A DNA stretch of 44,982 nucleotides from Nocardiopsis sp. CC223A (GTDB taxonomy: Bacteria > Actinomycetota > Actinomycetes > Streptosporangiales > Streptosporangiaceae), in assembly GCF_030766825.1 (NCBI RefSeq), contig NZ_JASFDV010000060.1:1-44982 (forward strand), given 5' to 3'. Position 1 is the first letter of the stretch. Every line of letters begins with the position of its first letter. Positions 15,490 to 22,191 of this stretch are shown piece by piece. Made by a program: the position numbers and the translations under genes. A model generated the notes under the pieces. That model made no database searches. It had not been told where the DNA came from and saw nothing but the letters and a program-made list of their open reading frames with translations.

Positions 15490-15921
15490 GTGAGCCAGTT
15501 TACTGCCGCGCTCTTCCGGGCTGCCCTCGGGCTCCTGCGAGCGCTGTTCACCTCCCCCTGCGGCCGCCACCACCGGCGCCGCGCCAACCGGGTCCGCCGC
15601 TACGCCGCGAACCCCGCACCCGCCACCAGGCCCCTGCCGCCCGCCGCCCCGCGCCTGGCCGCACCCCGCGAAGTGTTCCCCGCCGACGACCTCCCCCTGG
15701 TCAGGCCCTACTACACCGCCCACGAACAGGCCCGCGCCCAGGCCGAGGCCACCGCACGCCTTCAGCAGTGGACCGCAGCCCGCATCCCCACGCCCCGCCT
15801 CGGGGACGGCGACCTGCTCGCCCCCACCCCGCCCCCGGTCACCTTCGACGACCTCGCCGACGCCGTGCGCCGCTGGCAGACCCAACAGGCGAACAGGCAC
15901 ACCGCGGGGGTGCGAGCATGA
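15490..15921 (+). CDS. Hypothetical protein upstream of an RsbW-like ATPase
   Basis: This 143-residue protein is not recognised. It opens with an amphipathic or weakly hydrophobic segment (SQFTAALFRAALGLLRALFTSP) and a very basic stretch (GRHHRRRANRVRRY). A proline/alanine linker and an acidic, glutamine-bearing C-terminal part (TFDDLADAVRRWQTQQANRH) follow. The basic patch beside a hydrophobic helix could mean membrane or nucleic-acid association; this is inference. The GTG at 15490 has AAGGA ten bases before it. Its TGA overlaps the ATG of the ATP-binding protein, so the two are co-translated and probably work together. Confidence 0.7.
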   Translation: MSQFTAALFRAALGLLRALFTSPCGRHHRRRANRVRRYAANPAPATRPLPPAAPRLAAPREVFPADDLPLVRPYYTAHEQARAQAEATARLQQWTAARIPTPRLGDGDLLAPTPPPVTFDDLADAVRRWQTQQANRHTAGVRA

Positions 15922-16352
15922 CCCCCACCCGCCTGTGGACCCACCGCCTCTACCCCGGTGACCTCGCCCACCTCGCCCGGGTCCGCCGCGACCTGCGCAC
16001 CGACCTGGCCGAATTCGACGACGACCTCGCCGACACCCTCATCCTCTGCGGCAGTGAGCTCTTCGCCAATTCCGTCAAGTACACCGCCTCCGGGCACACA
16101 GACGGCCGAGTGGTCCGGACCCTGTGGCTCATCGACGACAGGGCCGTGATCCTGGGGTTCACCGACGACGGGCTGTCCGGGAGCGTCCCCGCCATCCCCG
16201 AGGCGCGTACCTCCACCGAGTGGGAGACCGCCGAGGGGCAGCGCGGACTGCTCCTGGTCGAAGAGTTGTCCACAGCCTGGGGATACTCACCCGTGTGCCC
16301 CTTCGGTGACCTCGGCACCCACACCTGGGCCACCTTCACCCTCACGAGCTGA
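15918..16352 (+). CDS. RsbW/SpoIIAB-like ATP-binding regulatory protein
   Basis: This 144-residue protein is a stand-alone HATPase_c domain of the anti-sigma/serine kinase type common near XRE/DUF397 genes in actinomycetes. Motifs are the N box LILCGSELFANSVKYT with Asn51, the G1 box FTDDGL (81-86) and the G2 box EGQRGLLLVEELS (107-119). The final WATFTL strand is typical. Some family members phosphorylate anti-sigma antagonists; others have unknown targets. No sigma factor or antagonist lies nearby. A perfect DnaA-box 9-mer (TTGTCCACA) falls inside the gene at 16267-16275, which may be chance. Confidence 0.88.
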   Translation: MTPTRLWTHRLYPGDLAHLARVRRDLRTDLAEFDDDLADTLILCGSELFANSVKYTASGHTDGRVVRTLWLIDDRAVILGFTDDGLSGSVPAIPEARTSTEWETAEGQRGLLLVEELSTAWGYSPVCPFGDLGTHTWATFTLTS

Positions 16353-16429
16353 GGCGAGCGGCAGCCTCCCACCGGTGTCGGGTGTCCGGTTCGGTCGGCG
16401 CCGGGGCGGCTCGGGCACGCCGGGCGGGC

Positions 16430-16452
16430 GGGGCGGGCGGAACGCCCGCCCC
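16430..16452. terminator. Convergent GC-rich hairpin
   Basis: A perfect 10-bp stem (GGGGCGGGCG, complement at 16443-16452) with a GAA loop lies between the convergent ATPase and DUF4097 genes and can serve both. Confidence 0.65.
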
Positions 16453-16463
16453 GAATCCCTTCC

Positions 16464-17129
16464 TCAGAGGCTGCGCGCGGTGATGTCGCCCATGTCGGTG
16501 GTGGCGCGGATGTCGAGCACGGTGGTGCCGTCGTTCTTGAGGCCGTTGTCGATGCGGCCATGAGCGGTTCCGGCGTCCAGGGCGCAGGACACCCCGGCGG
16601 CCGCGGCCACCGAGATGTCGCCCATGCCGGTGCGGAGCACGACCGTGCCCGAGGCGGCCTCGGCGATGCTGATGTCGCCCCGGCCGGTCTCGATCTGGGC
16701 CGGACCGGTGAGGCGGCCGACCTCGATGTCGCCGTCGAGCGCGGCCAGGCGCAGGCTCGCGGCCTCGTCGACCTTGGTCCGGCGGTAGGCGCCCTCGAAG
16801 GAGACCTCGCCCAGGCGGCCGACGGCGCGCAGCTCGGCGCCGCCGGACCGGCCCTCCAGGCGGGAGCCGGAGGGCACCTGGACGGTGACCTCCAGGGCCC
16901 CGGTCGGGCCGAGGAGGCGGCTCCCGGTGTCCGCGGTGCGGATCCGCAGCACGCCGTCGCCGTAGGTGACGGAGGTCCGCTCGGCCGCCTTGACGTCGCG
17001 ACCCCGGTCGGCCTTGGCGGGCCGGACCTCGACGGTGCTGTCGGCACGGTCGGCGGCGATGATCTGGACACGCCCGGCGGGGATGTCCAGGACGACGGAG
17101 ACCGGGGTGGTGGTGCGGAACTGCTGCAT
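16464..17129 (-). CDS. DUF4097 family putative adhesin-like beta-repeat protein
   Basis: This 221-residue protein consists of repeated short beta strands, with the recurring pattern GDIEVG, GDISIAEA, MGDISVAA and MGDITARS. This is the beta-helix signature of DUF4097 proteins. No signal peptide or membrane segment is seen, so it is probably cytosolic; the 'adhesin' label of the family is not supported here. The ATG at 17127-17129 has GGAGAG close upstream, and an in-frame extension to 17267 runs through the AT-rich promoter. It is divergent from a GbsR/MarR-type regulator and probably under its control. The same pairing recurs in actinomycetes as far as I know. Confidence 0.85.
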   Translation of the reverse strand: MQQFRTTTPVSVVLDIPAGRVQIIAADRADSTVEVRPAKADRGRDVKAAERTSVTYGDGVLRIRTADTGSRLLGPTGALEVTVQVPSGSRLEGRSGGAELRAVGRLGEVSFEGAYRRTKVDEAASLRLAALDGDIEVGRLTGPAQIETGRGDISIAEAASGTVVLRTGMGDISVAAAAGVSCALDAGTAHGRIDNGLKNDGTTVLDIRATTDMGDITARSL

Positions 17130-17294
17130 GATGCTCTCTCCTTGCGACCTCAATGTTTCCAACAACGGAAACGCTACGTTGCATTTGCAAATCTGGCAAC
17201 ATTTTCGTTGCCAACACTTCGGATTTACGCAGGCAGGAGCCAAATATTCATTGCAATGAACTCTCAATTAACGCAACAACCACACCACTCCACG
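17130..17294. promoter_or_regulatory. Dyad-rich AT-rich operator region between DUF4097 and GbsR-fusion genes
   Basis: This strongly AT-rich region holds four dyads: GTTTCC-N6-GGAAAC at 17155-17172, ATTTGCAAAT at 17183-17192, TGGCAAC-N6-GTTGCCA at 17194-17213, and TTCATTGCAATGAA at 17247-17260. The 9-mer CGTTGCATT occurs twice, at 17177-17185 and 17293-17301, each beside or inside one of the two divergent promoters. This is the pattern expected for a shared operator of the fusion regulator. Confidence 0.6.
17171..17199 (-). promoter_or_regulatory. Promoter of the DUF4097 gene
   Basis: Reading the minus strand, TTGCCA (17194-17199) and TAGCGT (17171-17176) are separated by exactly 17 bp. A GTTTCC-N6-GGAAAC dyad at 17155-17172 covers the -10 and the expected start point, and TGGCAAC-N6-GTTGCCA at 17194-17213 covers the -35. 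Confidence 0.7.
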
Positions 17295-17323
17295 TTGCAT
17301 TGATTGTCGCCGAACGCTACGCT
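17295..17323 (+). promoter_or_regulatory. Promoter of the GbsR/IS30-HTH fusion regulator gene
   Basis: TTGCAT at 17295-17300 and TACGCT at 17318-17323 are 17 bp apart. The -35 is inside one copy of the CGTTGCATT repeat, consistent with autorepression. Confidence 0.65.
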
Positions 17324-17358
17324 GGCGCCACAGAGGAACAGACAGCGGGGGGACCACG

Positions 17359-18180
17359 GTGCCGGGAGGCAGGCTCACTCAGCAGGAACGCAGGCGGATC
17401 GCGCAGGGGCTGGCCGACGGCCTCGCCTACGCCGAGATCGCCCGCGACCTGGACCGTCCCACCTCGACGGTCACGCGCGAGGTGATGCGCAACGGCGGAC
17501 CCACCGCCTATCACGCCGACCTGGCCCAGCGCGCCACCGAGCGCCGCGGACGCCGACGCAGGCAGCCGGAAACCGGAGGGCGCCCTCCCGGCCCGGACGG
17601 CCGCGACGATGCGGCACTGGCCGAGTACGAGGAGAAGTTCACGGCCATCTTCGTGCAGCAGGGCCTGCCCACAATGACGGCCCGGGTGCTGACCTGCCTC
17701 TTCACCGCCGAGGCCGGGAGCCTCACCGCGGCCGAGCTCGTCGAGCGCCTCCGGGTCAGCCCGGCGTCGGTCTCCAAGGCGGTCACGTTCCTGGAAAGCC
17801 AGGGCCTCCTCCGCCGGGAGCGCGACGAGGGCCGCCGCGACCGCTACTTCGTCGACGACGACGTGTGGTACCAGTCGGTGATCGCCAGCGCCCGGGGCAC
17901 CGCCCAGCTCGCCGAGACCGCGCGGCAGGGAGTCGACCTCCTCGGACGCGGCACTGTGGCCGCCACCCGGCTGGAGAACATCGCCCGCTTCAGCGACTTC
18001 ATCAGCGAGAGCATCTTCCGCGCCGCCGACCAGGTCCGCGACGTCCTCCACACGAAACCCCCGACGGAACCGGGCGGTCCGGCCCCGGCATCCCCGAACG
18101 ATCCCGACCAGACATCCCCCGACGACCCCGACCCGGCATTCCCTGACGATCCGTCCCAGACCGGTCGGAACCGGGACTGA
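17359..18180 (+). CDS. IS30-type HTH fused to GbsR/MarR-like winged helix regulator
   Basis: This 273-residue regulator has two DNA-binding parts. Residues 1-70 (RLTQQERRRIAQGLADGLAY, then AEIARDLDRPTSTVTREV and a YHADLAQRATERRGRR tail) match the HTH_38 domain found at the N-terminus of IS30-family transposases. Residues about 85-210 form a GbsR/MarR-like winged helix (LTAAELVERLRVSPASVSKA, FLESQGLLRRERDEGRRDRYFVDDD). The last 45 residues are a low-complexity Pro/Asp repeat (SPNDPDQTSPDDPDPAFPDDP) without known role. The GTG start follows a GGGGGG-rich ribosome site. It is divergent from the DUF4097 gene across a dyad-rich region and is its likely regulator. Confidence 0.87.
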   Translation: MPGGRLTQQERRRIAQGLADGLAYAEIARDLDRPTSTVTREVMRNGGPTAYHADLAQRATERRGRRRRQPETGGRPPGPDGRDDAALAEYEEKFTAIFVQQGLPTMTARVLTCLFTAEAGSLTAAELVERLRVSPASVSKAVTFLESQGLLRRERDEGRRDRYFVDDDVWYQSVIASARGTAQLAETARQGVDLLGRGTVAATRLENIARFSDFISESIFRAADQVRDVLHTKPPTEPGGPAPASPNDPDQTSPDDPDPAFPDDPSQTGRNRD

Positions 18181-18214
18181 ACGTCTCCGGAAGCCCCTGC
18201 CCGCGGCGGCGGAG

Positions 18215-18245
18215 TTGACCTTGTGGTTACTGGAGGGCGCACACT
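18215..18245 (+). promoter_or_regulatory. MerR-type promoter with 19-bp spacer (tentative)
   Basis: TTGACC at 18215-18220 is followed after 19 bp by CACACT at 18240-18245, seven bases before the ATG. The long spacer is what MerR-family proteins act on, though the spacer dyad is poor. It would give a leaderless autoregulated mRNA. Confidence 0.4.
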
Positions 18246-18251
18246 CGTCGC

Positions 18252-19115
18252 ATGCTCACCATCAAGGACTTCAGCGAGATGTGCCGCCTCTCGCCGCAGA
18301 CGCTCCGCTTCTACCACGCCGAAGGGCTGCTGGTCCCCGCCGAGGTGGACGAGCGGACCGGGTACCGCGGGTACGCCTTCGACCAGATCGAGACCGCGAT
18401 GACGGTGATGGCCCTGCGCGGGACCGGGATGAGCGTCAAGCTCGTGCGGCGGGCCCTCGACGACCCCGCGGCCGCCGCCGACCTGCTCGGCGAGCACGTC
18501 GGGGAGCTGCACCTGAAGCGCGCGGCCGAGGACGACGCCATCGCCACCGCCCGCGAACTCCTGGCCGCGCGGCCCGAGGTGAAGCGGAGCACCGCCCCCG
18601 ACCGGACCGTGGTGACCGCTGTCGTTCCCGACCCCGCGAACCCGCCCTCCGAGCCGGAGGACGACGTCTGGGGCCCGACCATGACCACCGTCGCCGACAC
18701 CGTGCGCGAGCTGACCGTGCTGGCGGAAGCGCACGGAAGCCGGGTCACCGGACCGGCGTGGGCGTCCATGACCCGGGAGACCGCGGAACAGCGGCTCCGG
18801 TTCAACTCGGCCGAAGGCCCCGTGTGGCGGGTCGAGGTCCCCGTCGAGGTTCCCGTCGACGGCCCCGCCGCAACGCTCGCGGAACACGCCGAGATCCGGA
18901 CCTTCGAGTCCCGCGAGGAACTGTCCGTGTTCCTCCCCGGCGCGCAGTCCATGGCCAAGTACGGCACCGCCCTGTCGATGCTGGCCTCGCACCGCGTCGA
19001 GGGCATGATGATCGACATGTCGGCCATCCGCCTGGTCCTCCACGGCGACGGCGTCGAGACCGCCGTCCGTCTGGGCCGCCTGACCGATTTCACGGAGGAC
19101 GGGACCCCCGTCTAG
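18252..19115 (+). CDS. MerR-family regulator with GyrI-like effector domain
   Basis: This 287-residue protein begins with a MerR winged helix (LTIKDFSEMCRLSPQTLRFYHAEGLLVPAEVDERTGYRGY) and a short coiled dimerisation helix to about residue 105. A C-terminal GyrI/BmrR-like ligand-binding domain follows from residue 140 (GPTMTTVADTVRELTVLAEAHG). It resembles BmrR/TipA-like regulators that sense hydrophobic drugs and open a 19-bp-spaced promoter. There is no nearby efflux gene on the same strand, so the target is probably its own promoter or a distant gene. The spaced ATG lacks a usable ribosome site, and the gene is likely leaderless. Confidence 0.86.
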   Translation: MLTIKDFSEMCRLSPQTLRFYHAEGLLVPAEVDERTGYRGYAFDQIETAMTVMALRGTGMSVKLVRRALDDPAAAADLLGEHVGELHLKRAAEDDAIATARELLAARPEVKRSTAPDRTVVTAVVPDPANPPSEPEDDVWGPTMTTVADTVRELTVLAEAHGSRVTGPAWASMTRETAEQRLRFNSAEGPVWRVEVPVEVPVDGPAATLAEHAEIRTFESREELSVFLPGAQSMAKYGTALSMLASHRVEGMMIDMSAIRLVLHGDGVETAVRLGRLTDFTEDGTPV

Positions 19116-19608
19116 GACGGCCGCTCCAGATCCCGCGCCCCTCCTCCCCTCCCCGGTCTCGCATACCGGCCCCGGCAGGTCGGGAACATCGGCGACCGGA
19201 CCGCAGAAAACCGGGGAACTCCGCCCCTACCCGGGGTGAGAGCCGGTCCTTCCCCGGACGGAAGAGGGCCGCGGTGAGAAGGGCCATGGTGGGAGGTACC
19301 ACGGTGGAGCGCCCCCCGGCCAAGGGACGTACAAGAAGGGGACCGCGCCCCACCGATCAGGCGTGCGGCCCGCCGCGTCCGCCCCCGCGCCGCGGCGAAG
19401 CCGCGGCCCGCGCCCCCGGTGCGGGCCGCGACACGGCCGAGCCCCGGCCGAGTTCCCGATCGCACCCCTGACCTCACCACCGATCGCGCCACCGACCGAG
19501 CCCCGACCGCACCCTACGGACATCGGGCCGTGCGGTCGCGCCGGAGTCCAGCACTCCTGCCGACCGGACCTGACAAGCCGACCGGACCGACCGGACCTGC
19601 CGAGCCGG
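19116..19608. other. 493-bp gap without a convincing gene, with short GACCGGACC repeats
   Basis: No open frame here has both coding-like codon use and a ribosome site. Near 19560-19610 the sequence repeats GACCGGACC/CCGACCGG units several times, a low-complexity stretch just downstream of the minus-strand membrane protein gene. Confidence 0.3.
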
Positions 19609-20052
19609 TCACGCCTCGCGGCGGCTCATCCCGTACAGCGTCGCTGCGGCGACCGCGCCGTAGAGCAGGTGCCCCAGCAGGCTCATCATCGCCATCGTGT
19701 CCATCGGGAACAGCGGCATGCCGAGCATCGCCGGCATCAGGATCAGCCCGCCGAGCACCCACCAGGCGGCCCCGTAGACCAGGCCCGCCGCCAGCGTCAT
19801 CCCGGCGTGGTCGGCGGTGGCCCCGGCCAGCAGCCCGAACCCCAGACCGATCACCGCGGAGATCGCCAGGTGGACGACCGCGCCGATCACGGCGTTCTCA
19901 CTGCCGACGAGCATGGCGACCATCGGGAGCATCCCGGACGCGGCCATCAGGATGCCGAAGGCGACACCTCCGGCGAGCCCGGCGAGGACGCCACGCCAGG
20001 CGTGGGTGAACGCGTGCGAGCGCGCGTGGGCAAAAGTAGACATCGTGGACAT
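19609..20052 (-). CDS. Small hydrophobic membrane protein, unknown function
   Basis: This 147-residue protein has four predicted membrane helices: WRGVLAGLAGGVAFGILMAAS, AVIGAVVHLAISAVIGLGFGLLAG, LAAGLVYGAAWWVLGGLILMP, and MMSLLGHLLYGAVAAATLYG. It is methionine-rich and histidine-bearing (MSTMSTFAHARSHAFTHAW at the start), so metal involvement is conceivable but unproven. I chose the ATG at 20050-20052, which has GGAGG eight bases upstream; a GTG at 20076 would add eight residues. It lies just downstream of a NarL-type response regulator on the same strand, but in a separate unit. Confidence 0.78.
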   Translation of the reverse strand: MSTMSTFAHARSHAFTHAWRGVLAGLAGGVAFGILMAASGMLPMVAMLVGSENAVIGAVVHLAISAVIGLGFGLLAGATADHAGMTLAAGLVYGAAWWVLGGLILMPAMLGMPLFPMDTMAMMSLLGHLLYGAVAAATLYGMSRREA

Positions 20053-20131
20053 GACGGGCACCTCCATGGTCGGCACCGACTCACCACATCTCCATCATGC
20101 GCCTCTTCCGTCGTCTGGGGAAGTCCCGGTA

Positions 20132-20800
20132 TCAGGGCTTTGCGACCCCCGTCCGGTAGGCCCACACCACCGTCTGCAACCGGTCACGGGTGCCGATCTT
20201 GGCCATCGCCCGGGTCAGGTGCGACTTCACCGTGCTGGTCTCGATGAACAGCGCCTCCGCGATCTCCGCGTTCGACATCCCCTGCGCCAGCAGCCGCACG
20301 ATGTCGGCCTCCCGACCGGTGAGCAGCCTCAGCGCGTCCGGGTCGGCGCCGCCCGGCGGTCTGCGGCGGGCGAACTCGGACATGACCCGGCGGGTCACCG
20401 ACCGGTCCATCAGCCCCTGGCCACCGGCCAGCCGCCGGACCGCCTCCACGAGGTCGTCGGGATCGGTGTCCTTGAGGACGAACCCCGCGGCCCCCGCCTC
20501 CAGCGCCCCGAACACGTACTCGTCGAGGTCGAAGGTGGTGATCACGAGGATCTCCGGTGGCCGCTCCCCGGTCCGCCGGGCCGCCCGCTCCAGGATCTCC
20601 CGGGTCGCGGACAGTCCGTCGCCGCCCGGCATGCGCACGTCCATGCAGATCACGTCGGGTTCGAGCCGGGCCGCCAGCTCCACCGCCGTCGGCCCGTCCC
20701 CGGCCTCGCCGACGACCTCGACGCCGTCGGCCATGCCGAGGATCACCCGGAATCCGGCCCGGACGATGGCCTGGTCGTCCACCAGCAGAACCCTGATCAC
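20132..20800 (-). CDS. NarL/FixJ-type response regulator
   Basis: This 222-residue protein has a receiver domain with the acidic pair at residues 8-9, phospho-acceptor Asp54 in VICMDVRMPGGDG and the conserved Lys in VLKDTDP. A C-terminal LuxR-type helix-turn-helix follows (LLTGREADIVRLLAQGMSNA, EIAEALFIETSTVKSHL). The GTG start overlaps the TGA of the histidine kinase gene (GTGA), so the two are co-translated. It should act downstream of that kinase; the target genes are unknown, but the adjacent serine hydrolase is on the same strand and could belong to the same regulon. Confidence 0.93.
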   Translation of the reverse strand: MIRVLLVDDQAIVRAGFRVILGMADGVEVVGEAGDGPTAVELAARLEPDVICMDVRMPGGDGLSATREILERAARRTGERPPEILVITTFDLDEYVFGALEAGAAGFVLKDTDPDDLVEAVRRLAGGQGLMDRSVTRRVMSEFARRRPPGGADPDALRLLTGREADIVRLLAQGMSNAEIAEALFIETSTVKSHLTRAMAKIGTRDRLQTVVWAYRTGVAKP

Positions 20801-22140
20801 CGCTCGTCCCCGTTCACCGGCATCTCCCAGCGCACCCGCCATCCTCCGTCCTGCGTGGGCCCGACCTCCAGTGCCGCGCCCACCACCTGGGCGCGCTCGC
20901 GCATGCCCAGCACGCCCAGCCCCCGGTGCTCCCGCCCGGTCTCCCGGGAGCCGCCCGGGCCGTTCTCCACCTCCAGGGCGAACCGGTCCGGACCGTACCC
21001 CAGCCGCACCAGGACCCGCGCCCCGGCCGCGTGGTCGCGGGCGTTGGTCAGCGCCTCCTGCACCGCCCGGTAGGCGGTGACGTCGGCGATCGGCGCCAGT
21101 CCGTAGGGGTCGCCTTCGCGCACCACCTCGATCTCCGTGCCGAGTTCGCGTTCTGCGCCGACCAGCCGGTCCAGGGCGGACAGCCCCGGGACGGGCGCGC
21201 CCCGGTCGGCCCCGTCGCCCCGCCCGTCCTCCCCGGGGTCGCGCAGCGCGCCGACCACCGAGCGCAGGCTGGCCAGGGTCTCCTTGCCCTGGGACCGCAC
21301 CCAGGCCATGGCCTCGCGGGCGGCGTCGTCGTCGCGGCCGACCAGCCGCTCGGCGGCCCCGGCCTGCACGACCATGCCGGACAGGTGGTGGGCGGCGATG
21401 TCGTGCAGTTCGCGGGCCATCCGGGTGCGCTCGGAGCGGATGGCCGACTCGGCCCGCTCCAACTGGGCGCGGATCTCCTCGTCGGCGCGGACCCGCAGCA
21501 GGTCGGTGTAGCGGCGCCGGGTGCCCACGTAGGCGCCGGCCAGGGCCGGGAGCACGAACGTCGGGATGACGGAGAACACCACCCCCAACCACGTCACGAC
21601 CGGGTCGTCGGGAACCGGCGGCAGGTCCACCGACGGTGCCAGCGCACCCTGGACCAGGGCGCCGCCCAGACCGTACAGAGCGGAGGCCCCCGTCACCGCG
21701 GCGGTGAGCCGGAGCACGGGCAGCCGTGTCCCGCATGTGTACGCGGCGATGAACAGCGCGAACCCCTGGAGGCCGACCTCGGGCGGCAGTAGTGCCAGGA
21801 CCAGCACCTGGCCCGCCGTCCCGCCGAGCAGACACCGGACCGGGTACCTGCGGCGCACGACCAGCAGCAGGGACTGCGCGGCGAAGGCGGCGGTGAGCGC
21901 GATCCCGGTGGCCGGAGGGAGCACGGCCCCCTCCAGGTACACCAGCAGGTCGAGCAGCGACCAGAGCAGGCCGACCGAGACCGCCGCCACGACCACCGCC
22001 AGGGCGGCGTCCCGGGAGACCTCCCCGCGCAGCCCCACCCGGTCCAGCAGTGCGTCGAACCGGTCGGCCGCCCCGGCCAGGGGTGAGACCGGCACCGGCC
22101 CCACCGCACGTGCGACGGGGTCGTGGTCGCGGTCTCCCAT
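20797..22140 (-). CDS. NarL-type sensor histidine kinase
   Basis: This 447-residue kinase has an N-terminal membrane domain with several helices (about residues 45-205) and a short cytosolic helix. The HisKA_3 phospho-acceptor region has His246 in RTRMARELHDIAAHHLSGMV, and an HATPase_c domain follows (YRAVQEALTNARDHA N box, GLGVLGMRERAQVVGA G box). The lack of an extracellular domain suggests sensing within the membrane, as in DesK-type kinases. I chose the ATG at 22138-22140, which has GAGGAGG six bases upstream; the upstream in-frame ATGs lack a ribosome site. It is followed by its response regulator with a four-base overlap. Confidence 0.92.
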   Translation of the reverse strand: MGDRDHDPVARAVGPVPVSPLAGAADRFDALLDRVGLRGEVSRDAALAVVVAAVSVGLLWSLLDLLVYLEGAVLPPATGIALTAAFAAQSLLLVVRRRYPVRCLLGGTAGQVLVLALLPPEVGLQGFALFIAAYTCGTRLPVLRLTAAVTGASALYGLGGALVQGALAPSVDLPPVPDDPVVTWLGVVFSVIPTFVLPALAGAYVGTRRRYTDLLRVRADEEIRAQLERAESAIRSERTRMARELHDIAAHHLSGMVVQAGAAERLVGRDDDAAREAMAWVRSQGKETLASLRSVVGALRDPGEDGRGDGADRGAPVPGLSALDRLVGAERELGTEIEVVREGDPYGLAPIADVTAYRAVQEALTNARDHAAGARVLVRLGYGPDRFALEVENGPGGSRETGREHRGLGVLGMRERAQVVGAALEVGPTQDGGWRVRWEMPVNGDER

Positions 22141-22191
22141 CGGCTGCCTCCTCTGTTCGTCCACGGACATCATCCCGGTGGTCGGACCCGG

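Noticed and set aside
16267..16275. Exact DnaA box TTGTCCACA inside the RsbW-like gene as an origin element
   Set aside because: It is a single 9-mer within a coding sequence far from the replication genes, so it is likely chance. It is noted in the gene entry only.
19112..19492. Arg/Gly-rich frames in the 19.1-19.6 kb gap
   Set aside because: The sequences are low-complexity and overlapping on both strands, which is expected from random high-GC DNA.
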